Translations under genes and position numbers: made by a program
The notes under the pieces: model-generated
Database searches by the model: none
Seen by the model: the letters and a program-made list of their open reading frames with translations, nothing else
What the model was told of the DNA's origin: nothing
Shown: in pieces, positions 37,650-45,676 of the stretch
Numbering within the stretch: position 1 is the stretch's first letter
How the letters are laid out: each line of letters starts with the position of its first letter
NCBI RefSeq assembly: GCF_900243075.1
Contig: NZ_OEZH01000083.1
Coordinates: 1 to 64,000 of the forward strand
Origin: Clostridioides difficile
Lineage (GTDB): Bacteria > Bacillota > Clostridia > Peptostreptococcales > Peptostreptococcaceae
Direction of reading: 5' to 3'
DNA length: 64,000 bases

Positions 37650-39923
37650 ATGAATAAGAAAAGTTTAGCAATGGCAATGGCAGCTGTTACTGTTGTAGGT
37701 TCGGCAGCTCCAGTATTTGCACAACAAGAGGCTACTAAAACAGGATATACAGTACCTCAAAACAAATATGATGATGTAATAAAAGAATTTAAAAAAATAT
37801 TAGGTGGAACTGATGGCCAAGGTTCTGGCGCACCAAAAATTCACATGGTTTATAAAAATGATGATGGTAAGACAATAAACGATGTGGATGTTACATTAGG
37901 TAATATAGAGTCTATAAAAACACAATTAAAAAATTTAGATGCAGGAGAATTAGCTGATTTCACAGTTTCAAAAAAATCAGTAAATGATGCTTATGGTTCA
38001 ACAGAATTAGTTGAATTACAAGGAAAATTAGTTGCAGGAACATCAACTGAAATTTCTGATGCAATAAATGCAATAACAGATGGACAAGTTAAAAAAGCTG
38101 TTTCAGCAGCAGGTTTAACACTAGCTGGTTTAGCTGTTGATACAAAAGGTACTGATGCTGAGTCAGATTGTACATTACCTGCAAATATTACTGCTGTAGC
38201 TGATGATGATGCTAGTCTTAATTTAGCAAAATATTATAATTTTACAAATGCAAAAGTATCAACAGAGGGTGGAAAAACAGTTCTTACAATACCAAAGTCA
38301 ACTATTAGTGGTACAGTTGGGAAACCTTTTATACTTAATGCAGATCCAGGAACTATAGGTAATACAACTGGTAAAATGATAGCAGCAAAAGAAATTAAGC
38401 TTGTAGAAGGTTCAAATAAAATTGATTTTTCAAAATTAAGTGTAACTGGAGGCGTAGGAGCTCCTATATTTGATTTTACAGATGCAAAGGTTCCAGCAGA
38501 TGATGCAGGTGTCTACAATGTAAGAGTTATAGCAGCTACAGAAAAAGTTGTAACTGCAACTTCTGATTCAAGTGATGATGCGAAAAAATTAGCTCAACAA
38601 TATGTATTTGATAAAGATGAGATACAAAAAGCAATAGATGTAATAAATAATAAAGATGATCTTTATGGAGAGTTTAAAGCTGATGCTGATGGAGATTTCC
38701 AATATGCTCTTTATCCAGATGGAAAAAGACTTCAAAATAAATCTTCATATAAACTTTCAAATAGTTATGTAGAAGGACCTTTAGGTGGTGCTGATGCTCC
38801 AATTAAATTAGTAGTTAAAGCTAGTTCAAAAACTAGATTAAGTAACTTTATAAAAGATTTACAAACATACAATAACAGCTATAATGGAAGTACAGCAGTA
38901 GCTGGAAGTGATAGAATAGAAACAGCTATAGAAATTAGTAAGAAGTACTATAATTCTACAGACAAAGAAGCTATAACACCAGCACGTACTGATGGAAATA
39001 GTGATGTTAAGAATATAGTTTTAGTTGGATCAGATGCTATAGTAGATGGTTTAGTTGCTTCTCCTTTAGCTTCAACTAAAGATGCACCATTATTATTAAC
39101 TTCAAAAGATAAATTAGACTCATCAGTTAAGTCTGAAATAAAGAGAGTTTTAGGTATAAATAATTCAACTGGTATAACTAATAAATATACTGTATATATA
39201 GCTGGTGGAAAAAATAGTGTATCTAGTGATGTAGAAAAAGAATTAAAGGATATGGGATTAAAAATAGTAAGATTATCTGGTGATGATAGATATGCAACTT
39301 CTTTAGAAATAGCAGATGAAATAGGCTTAAACAATAAAGCATTTGTTGTTGGTGGAACAGGTTTAGCTGATGCTATGAGTATAGCCTCTGTTGCTGCTTA
39401 TGGAGATGGAACAGATGCAACTCCTATAGTAGTAGTAGATGGAAAAGGAACTGATTTATCTTCTGATGCGAAAGATTTCTTAGGAAGCTCTGATGTAGAT
39501 ATAATTGGTGGAACTGCAAGTGTATCTAAAGATATGGAAAATGCTATAGATAAAGCTACTGGAAAAGCTCCAGAAAGAGTTAAAGGTGAAGATAGACAAG
39601 ATACTAATGCTGAAGTTATAAAACAATATTTTGCAGCTGGAGAAGGAATTATAGATTCTAATAAGAAAGTTGAGAATTTCTTTGTTGCAAAAGATGGATC
39701 TACAAAAGAAGATCAATTAGTTGATGCATTAGCTATAGCAGGCGTTGCTGGAAATGAAAAGATGAAAGCACCTGTTGTATTAGCTACTGATAATTTATCT
39801 TCTGATCAATCTGTAGCATTAAGCAAAGTTTCTGCTGATCCTGCGAAGAGTTTAGTACAAATCGGTGGAGGAATAGCTGATTCAGTAATAAATAAAATAA
39901 AAGATTTATTAAGCTTAAATTAA
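37650..39923 (+). CDS. slpA: S-layer precursor protein SlpA
   Basis: The 757-residue precursor of both S-layer subunits. The signal peptide ends PVFA (residue 24). Residues 25 to about 372 give the variable low-molecular-weight SLP, and the rest the conserved high-molecular-weight SLP with three CWB2 modules (AGSDRIETAIEISKKYY near 418, RLSGDDRYATSLEIAD and RVKGEDRQDTNAEV). In strain 630 Cwp84 cuts after TKS. Here the aligned junction reads YKLSNSYVEGPLGG, so the site is probably SNS followed by Tyr, an unusual P1'. The LMW part contains a lone cysteine (Cys174). A GGGAGG RBS precedes the ATG. It holds seven GATC sites, whereas none occur upstream in the window. Confidence 0.97.
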   Translation: MNKKSLAMAMAAVTVVGSAAPVFAQQEATKTGYTVPQNKYDDVIKEFKKILGGTDGQGSGAPKIHMVYKNDDGKTINDVDVTLGNIESIKTQLKNLDAGELADFTVSKKSVNDAYGSTELVELQGKLVAGTSTEISDAINAITDGQVKKAVSAAGLTLAGLAVDTKGTDAESDCTLPANITAVADDDASLNLAKYYNFTNAKVSTEGGKTVLTIPKSTISGTVGKPFILNADPGTIGNTTGKMIAAKEIKLVEGSNKIDFSKLSVTGGVGAPIFDFTDAKVPADDAGVYNVRVIAATEKVVTATSDSSDDAKKLAQQYVFDKDEIQKAIDVINNKDDLYGEFKADADGDFQYALYPDGKRLQNKSSYKLSNSYVEGPLGGADAPIKLVVKASSKTRLSNFIKDLQTYNNSYNGSTAVAGSDRIETAIEISKKYYNSTDKEAITPARTDGNSDVKNIVLVGSDAIVDGLVASPLASTKDAPLLLTSKDKLDSSVKSEIKRVLGINNSTGITNKYTVYIAGGKNSVSSDVEKELKDMGLKIVRLSGDDRYATSLEIADEIGLNNKAFVVGGTGLADAMSIASVAAYGDGTDATPIVVVDGKGTDLSSDAKDFLGSSDVDIIGGTASVSKDMENAIDKATGKAPERVKGEDRQDTNAEVIKQYFAAGEGIIDSNKKVENFFVAKDGSTKEDQLVDALAIAGVAGNEKMKAPVVLATDNLSSDQSVALSKVSADPAKSLVQIGGGIADSVINKIKDLLSLN

Positions 39924-39943
39924 TAAAAATAAATTTACAATAT

Positions 39944-39978
39944 AAAGAAAGACTTCTATTTTTAGAAGTCTTTCTTTT
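39944..39978 (+). terminator. slpA terminator
   Basis: A perfect AAAGAAAGACTTCTA / TAGAAGTCTTTCTTT hairpin with a 4-nt loop, 20 nt after the stop codon, ending in TTTT. Confidence 0.92.
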
Positions 39979-40016
39979 GTTTAAATCAGAAATTTAATAT
40001 TTAAATATTTTTAAAT

Positions 40017-40073
40017 AAAAGAGACTATCTTAATTAGAAATTTATGATTTCTAAGTTAAACAGTCTCTTTTTG
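40017..40073 (+). terminator. Second terminator between slpA and secA2
   Basis: AAAAGAGACT and TTAGAAAT pair with ATTTCTAA and AGTCTCTTTTT, a second hairpin 40 bp after the first. Two in tandem would insulate secA2 from slpA transcription. Confidence 0.75.
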
Positions 40074-40203
40074 TGAGAAACACTTAAATATAAAGATGTA
40101 ATTATTTATTTAAGTATGATAATTATACTATACATTAAAATAAATGTCTACTATTCAGATATTTTAATGTATAATAGTAATTGAAAATAAATTAGGAGGT
40201 AAA

Positions 40204-42552
40204 ATGAATATGTCAGTTTTAGATGCAATATTGGATAAGACAGATGAATTGGAAATTAAAAAATTAAATAATATAGTTGATAAAATCGATGAACTAGAAA
40301 TTAAAATACAAGCATTGAATGATGAAGAATTAAAAAATATGACAAATATATTCAAAGATAGGTTGACTAAAGGAGAATCTTTAGACGACATATTACCAGA
40401 GGCATTTGCGGTAGTTAGAGAAGTATCAAAAAGAGTACTAGGAATGCGTCAATATAGAGTCCAATTAATTGGAGGAATTGTACTTCATCAGGGAAAAATA
40501 GCAGAGATGAGAACAGGAGAAGGAAAAACATTAGTTGGAGTTGCACCAGTATATTTAAATGCCCTTACAGGTAAAGGTGTTCATGTAATTACTGTAAATG
40601 ATTATCTAGCAAAACGTGATAAAGAACTTATGCAACCAGTGTATGAGTTTTTAGGAATGTCAGTAGGAGTAATTATTAATGATCAAATGCCAGATGAGAG
40701 AAAACTACAATATCAATGTGATATTACTTATGGTACAAACAATGAATATGGATTTGATTACTTAAGAGATAATATGGTTACAAAAAAATCAGATAAAGTT
40801 CAACGAGATTTAAATTTTGCAATAATAGATGAAGTTGATTCCATTCTTATAGATGAAGCTAGAACTCCACTTATAATTGCTGGTAGTGGTGATGAAGGTA
40901 CAAAACTTTATGAACTTGCAAATTCATTTATTAAAACTATAAAAGATGAAGATTTTGAAATGGACAAAAAAGAGAAAACAATAGCTCTTACACTAAGTGG
41001 ATTAACTAAAGCAGAAAAATTTTTTGGTATAGAAAATATTACTCATATAGACAATATAGAGATATTTCATCATGTTAACCAATCTTTAAGAGCACATAAA
41101 ATGATGGATATAGATGTTGAATATGTAGTAAAAGATAACGAAATATTAATAGTTGATGAATTTACAGGAAGAATAATGGATGGAAGAAGATTCACTGAAG
41201 GGCTACATCAAGCTATAGAGGCAAAAGAAGGTGTAGAAATAAAAGATGAATCTAAAACCATGGCTACTGTTACTTTCCAAAATTTCTTTAGACTATATTC
41301 TAAACTATCTGGTATGACAGGTACAGCAAAAACTGAAGAAAGTGAATTTGAAACTACCTATAAGATAAACGTTGTTCAGATACCAACCAATAAGCCAGTT
41401 ATAAGAGCTGATTTACATGATAAGGTATTTAAAACTGAGGATGCTAAGTACAATGCAGTTGTAGAAGAGATAATAAGAATAAATAAAACTAGACAACCTA
41501 TTCTTGTGGGTACAGTTTCTATTGAAAAATCAGAAAAACTATCTAATCTATTGAAAAAAAGAGGAATAAAACATCAAGTATTAAATGCAAAACAACATGA
41601 TAAAGAAGCTGAAATAATAGCTAAAGCAGGTAAATTAGATTCTGTTACTATTGCCACTAATATGGCAGGGAGAGGTACTGATATAGTCCTTGGAGCAGGA
41701 GATAAAGAAGAAGAAAAGATAGTAAAAGAATTAGGTGGACTATACGTAATAGGAACTGAAAGGCATGAAACAAGAAGAATAGATAATCAGCTTAGAGGTC
41801 GTTCTGGTAGACAAGGAGATCCTGGGACTTCAAGGTTTTTTGTAAGTTTAGAGGATGAAGTAATAAAACTGTATGGTGGAAAAGCTATAGAAAAAATTTT
41901 AAAAAGAATGAATGCAAAAGATGAGGAAGCTTTAGAAAGTAAGGCTTTAAGTAGAGCAATTGAAAGGGCTCAAAAAGGCATAGAAGGTAAAAATTTTGAG
42001 CAAAGAAAAAATGTCCTTAAATATGATGATACTATTAATGAGCAAAGAAAAGTTATATACAATGAAAGAAATAAGGTACTAGAGGGTTTGGATATTGAAG
42101 ATGAAATACAAAAAATGGTTATAGAAATTATAGAAGAAGCTGCCAATAAATATTTAAGAAAAAATAGAGATTATCATGGATATTTTAAATACTTATATAT
42201 TACATTTATGCCAATTAATACATTATTAATACCAAATTTAGATGAAAAAAGTGTTGAAGAAATAATAAATCAGACATATGATATTTCTAAAAGAGTCTAT
42301 GATTTAAAGAAAATGATGATGGGGATTGAACAAGTAGCTCAACTAGAGAAGAAAGTATTACTTGAAGTCGTAGATACATATTGGATAGAGCATATAGATG
42401 CTATGGATCAGTTAAGACAGTATATTGGTCTTAAATCTTATGCTCAAAAAGATCCATTTAAAGAATATGCGATAGAAGGGTATGAAATGTTTGAGGAATT
42501 AAATAAAAATATAAGAGTTTCAACAGTTCAATATTTATATAAATTTAATTAG
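40204..42552 (+). CDS. secA2: Accessory Sec ATPase SecA2
   Basis: The 782-residue accessory SecA that, with the housekeeping SecA, exports SlpA and Cwp proteins through SecYEG. NBD1 has Walker A (AEMRTGEGKTLVG) and DEVD-type Walker B (IIDEVDSILIDEARTPLI). NBD2 has ATNMAGRGTDIVLG and RRIDNQLRGRSGRQGDPG. The protein stops soon after the helical scaffold (IEHIDAMDQLRQYIG) and lacks the C-terminal cysteine/zinc tail of SecA1. The start is preceded by AGGAGGT; an ATG two codons later has comparable spacing. It lies inside the slpA recombining cassette. Confidence 0.95.
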   Translation: MNMSVLDAILDKTDELEIKKLNNIVDKIDELEIKIQALNDEELKNMTNIFKDRLTKGESLDDILPEAFAVVREVSKRVLGMRQYRVQLIGGIVLHQGKIAEMRTGEGKTLVGVAPVYLNALTGKGVHVITVNDYLAKRDKELMQPVYEFLGMSVGVIINDQMPDERKLQYQCDITYGTNNEYGFDYLRDNMVTKKSDKVQRDLNFAIIDEVDSILIDEARTPLIIAGSGDEGTKLYELANSFIKTIKDEDFEMDKKEKTIALTLSGLTKAEKFFGIENITHIDNIEIFHHVNQSLRAHKMMDIDVEYVVKDNEILIVDEFTGRIMDGRRFTEGLHQAIEAKEGVEIKDESKTMATVTFQNFFRLYSKLSGMTGTAKTEESEFETTYKINVVQIPTNKPVIRADLHDKVFKTEDAKYNAVVEEIIRINKTRQPILVGTVSIEKSEKLSNLLKKRGIKHQVLNAKQHDKEAEIIAKAGKLDSVTIATNMAGRGTDIVLGAGDKEEEKIVKELGGLYVIGTERHETRRIDNQLRGRSGRQGDPGTSRFFVSLEDEVIKLYGGKAIEKILKRMNAKDEEALESKALSRAIERAQKGIEGKNFEQRKNVLKYDDTINEQRKVIYNERNKVLEGLDIEDEIQKMVIEIIEEAANKYLRKNRDYHGYFKYLYITFMPINTLLIPNLDEKSVEEIINQTYDISKRVYDLKKMMMGIEQVAQLEKKVLLEVVDTYWIEHIDAMDQLRQYIGLKSYAQKDPFKEYAIEGYEMFEELNKNIRVSTVQYLYKFN

Positions 42553-42634
42553 AGATGCTGATTATATTCTGATTGAATATAGAATAAGTTTGTATTATTG
42601 ATTAATTTTATAGTTAATAAGATATTTTTAAATG

Positions 42635-42664
42635 AAAAAGAAGCTGAAAATCAGCTTCTTTTTC
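42635..42664 (+). terminator. secA2 terminator
   Basis: AAAAAGAAGCTGA pairs with TCAGCTTCTTTTT around AAA, 80 bp after the stop. The remainder of the 400-bp gap to cwp2 is AT-rich and presumably carries the cwp2 promoter; I see no gene there. Confidence 0.9.
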
Positions 42665-42958
42665 TGTGTGAGAAATACGGAAAAAAGAGATGCTTGAAAT
42701 TTCTTTCTTCCATCTAATATTATACTATAAAGAAGATGAAAAGTCTATTAGTTATAAACTGGATTATTAAAAAAAATTACAATTTTGTTACTTTTTTGTA
42801 TACATAAACATTAAAAAAATAAAGTATTAGAAAAAATTTATATCTTTTGGTTAATTATTACAATAAGTCTCATTTATTGAAATAATATCAAATATATATT
42901 ATAATTGGTAAATAAGGAAAAAATGATAAAAAATTGAATTTTTTAGGGGGAAAATACC

Positions 42959-44830
42959 ATGAATAGAAAAAATCTTTCTGTAATTATGGCTGCTGCAATG
43001 ATAAGTACATCAGTAGCTCCAGTTTTTGCTGCAGAAACTACACAGGTAAAAAAAGAAACAATAACTAAGAAAGAAGCTACAGAACTAGTTTCGAAAGTTA
43101 GAGATTTAATGTCTCAAAAGTATACAGGAGGTTCTCAAGTTGGACAACCAATATATGAAATAAAAGTTGGCGAGACTTTATCAAAATTAAAAGTAATAAC
43201 TAATATAGACGAATTAGAGAAATTAGTAAATGCTTTGGGAGAAAATAAAGAACTTATTGTAACTATAACAGATAAAGGGCATATAACAAATAGTGCAAAT
43301 GAAGTAGTTGCAGAAGCAATTGAAAAATATGAAAATTCAGCAGACCTTTCCGCTGAAGCTAATTCTATAACAGAAAAAGCTAAAACTGAAACTAATGGAA
43401 TTTATAAAGTTGCAGATGTAAAAGCTTCATATGATAGTGCTAAAGATAAGTTAGTTATAACTTTAAGAGATAAAACAGGAACAGTAACTTCTAAAACTAT
43501 AGAGGTAGGTATTGGTGATGAAAAAGTTGATTTAACAGCAAATCCAGTTGATTCAACTGGAACAAACTTAGACCCTTCTGTAGAAGGATTTAGAGTAAAT
43601 AAAATCAATAAACTAGGTGTAGCAGGAGCTAAAAATATTGATGATGTTCAATTAGCTGAAATAACTATAAAAAATAGTGACCTAAATACAGTTTCACCAC
43701 AAGATTTATATGATGGATATAGATTAACTGTTAAAGGTAATATGGTAGTAAATGGTACATCAAAGTCAATTAGTGATATTTCAGCAAAAGATTCAGAAAC
43801 AGGAAAATATAAATTTACTATTAAGTATACTGATGCATCTGGAAAAGCAACAGAGCTTACTGTAGAAAGTACCAATGAAAAAGATTTAAAAGATGCCAAA
43901 GCTGCATTAGAAGGTAATTCAAAGGTTAAATTGATAGCTGGAGATGATAGATATGCAACTGCAGTGGCTATAGCAAAACAAACAAAATATACTGACAATA
44001 TAGTTATAGTTAATTCAAATAAACTAGTTGATGGATTAGCAGCTACACCACTTGCTCAATCTAAAAAAGCACCTATATTGTTAGCATCTGATAATGAAAT
44101 ACCAAAAGTAACTTTAGATTATATAAAAGATATAATTAAGAAAAGCCCATCAGCTAAAATATATATAGTAGGTGGAGAGTCAGCAGTATCAAATACAGCT
44201 AAAAAGCAATTAGAATCAGTAACTAAGAATGTTGAAAGACTATCTGGAGATGATAGACATACGACTTCTGTAGCAGTAGCAAAAGCTATGGGGTCTTTTA
44301 AAGATGCATTTGTAGTAGGTGCAAAAGGGGAGGCTGATGCTATGAGTATAGCTGCTAAAGCTGCTGAACTTAAGGCTCCTATAATAGTAAATGGTTGGAA
44401 TGATCTTTCAGCAGATGCTATCAAGTTGATGGATGGAAAAGAGATTGGTATAGTTGGTGGTTCTAACAATGTATCTAGCCAAATTGAAAATCAACTTGCT
44501 GATATTGATAAAGATAGAAAAGTTCAAAGAGTTGAAGGAGGAACAAGACACGATACCAATGCTAAAGTTATAGAAACATATTATGGCAAATTAGATAAAC
44601 TATATATAGCAAAAGATGGATATGGAAATAATAGTATGCTAGTAGATGCATTGGCAGCAGGACCTCTAGCAGCAGGTAAAGGTCCAATACTTCTAGCTAA
44701 AACTGATATAACAGACTCACAAAAGAATGCACTTAGTAAAAAATTAAATCTTGGTGCAGAAGTAACTCAAATAGGTAATGGAGTTGAATTGACAGTAATA
44801 CAAAAGATAGCTAAAATACTAGGTTGGTAA
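42959..44830 (+). CDS. cwp2: Cell wall protein Cwp2
   Basis: A 623-residue surface protein. The signal peptide MNRKNLSVIMAAAMISTSVA ends PVFA at residue 24. Residues 25-320 form the exposed domain, whose start (EATELVSKVRDLM, QPIYEIKVGE and LIVTITDKGH) parallels Cwp8. Residues about 325-623 are three CWB2 modules (IAGDDRYATAVAIAKQ, RLSGDDRHTTSVAVAK and RVEGGTRHDTNAKVIE). Cwp2 is described as a surface adhesin. The RBS is AGGGGGA. It has one GATC site (44402) and lies in the cassette between secA2 and the deacetylase. Confidence 0.93.
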   Translation: MNRKNLSVIMAAAMISTSVAPVFAAETTQVKKETITKKEATELVSKVRDLMSQKYTGGSQVGQPIYEIKVGETLSKLKVITNIDELEKLVNALGENKELIVTITDKGHITNSANEVVAEAIEKYENSADLSAEANSITEKAKTETNGIYKVADVKASYDSAKDKLVITLRDKTGTVTSKTIEVGIGDEKVDLTANPVDSTGTNLDPSVEGFRVNKINKLGVAGAKNIDDVQLAEITIKNSDLNTVSPQDLYDGYRLTVKGNMVVNGTSKSISDISAKDSETGKYKFTIKYTDASGKATELTVESTNEKDLKDAKAALEGNSKVKLIAGDDRYATAVAIAKQTKYTDNIVIVNSNKLVDGLAATPLAQSKKAPILLASDNEIPKVTLDYIKDIIKKSPSAKIYIVGGESAVSNTAKKQLESVTKNVERLSGDDRHTTSVAVAKAMGSFKDAFVVGAKGEADAMSIAAKAAELKAPIIVNGWNDLSADAIKLMDGKEIGIVGGSNNVSSQIENQLADIDKDRKVQRVEGGTRHDTNAKVIETYYGKLDKLYIAKDGYGNNSMLVDALAAGPLAAGKGPILLAKTDITDSQKNALSKKLNLGAEVTQIGNGVELTVIQKIAKILGW

Positions 44831-44847
44831 TAACTTATACTGTGGAG

Positions 44848-44878
44848 AAGATTCCTTAATTAATACAGGAATCTTTTT
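44848..44878 (+). terminator. cwp2 terminator
   Basis: AAGATTCC pairs with GGAATCTT around a 12-nt loop, followed by TTTCT; 18 nt after the cwp2 stop. Confidence 0.75.
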
Positions 44879-44936
44879 CTATAATTATGCTATTTATTGT
44901 AAATTATAACATTTTATGAAGTAGGAGGATGTAGTA

Positions 44937-45644
44937 GTGGTAGATGCAACTTTATTTTTTACACCACATCAAGATGATGAAACCTTAAGTATGGGAAGTG
45001 CTATAATTGAACATGTTGAAAAAAGTGATACACATGTCATATTATGCACAGATGGTAGTAAATCTATAATAAGAAAAGTTTTGGATGATGGAGGGTCATG
45101 TTCTTATCATATTAAAGATGTTCATAAATATTCTTTATCAGAAAGTGAATTTTCAAAAGATAGAGATGAAGAATTTAAGGATAGTTGTGAAGCTATGGGT
45201 GTAAAAGAAAGTAATATACATATAGAAGATAATAGAGCCCATGATGGTGAATTAAGTAAGGAAAAGGCAAGGGAAATAATACTTAAGTACTTAGAAGAAT
45301 ATCCAGATGCAAAAGTAAAAACTGTTACTCCATTTAAAGCTAGTGGAATACATGAAGACCATAGAGCATTAGGAGAAGCTGCACTAGAGTTATATAAAGA
45401 AGGCAAAATAAAAGATTTAAGATTTTATGTAGAACCATATGACTATAAGGATTTTAAAAAAGTTAATCCAAATGTAGAAGTATGGAAGGTATTACCTAGT
45501 CAAGAGGAGAAGTTATTAAGTGCAATGAATGCATATAAAAAATGGAATCCTGAAAGTGGACATTATGCTATAGGATACCATTCAGTAAAATCTCACTTTG
45601 ATGAATTAGCATTAAATAAAATACAATATGTTCATGCTCCATAA
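44937..45644 (+). CDS. PIG-L/LmbE-family N-acetylglucosaminyl deacetylase-like protein
   Basis: A 235-residue cytoplasmic zinc hydrolase. The metal site FFTPHQDDETLSMGSAI is a variant of PHPDDE, and the second histidine motif is SGIHEDHRALGEAAL. Family members remove acetyl groups from GlcNAc-containing substrates. Set between cwp2 and cwp66 it may modify a wall glycan or its precursor, but the substrate is unknown. It starts at a GTG after AGGAGGA. No GATC site occurs in it, although its neighbours on both sides have some. Confidence 0.85.
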   Translation: MVDATLFFTPHQDDETLSMGSAIIEHVEKSDTHVILCTDGSKSIIRKVLDDGGSCSYHIKDVHKYSLSESEFSKDRDEEFKDSCEAMGVKESNIHIEDNRAHDGELSKEKAREIILKYLEEYPDAKVKTVTPFKASGIHEDHRALGEAALELYKEGKIKDLRFYVEPYDYKDFKKVNPNVEVWKVLPSQEEKLLSAMNAYKKWNPESGHYAIGYHSVKSHFDELALNKIQYVHAP

Positions 45645-45676
45645 AACATTTTATGAATATGAGGAGGAATTAATCT

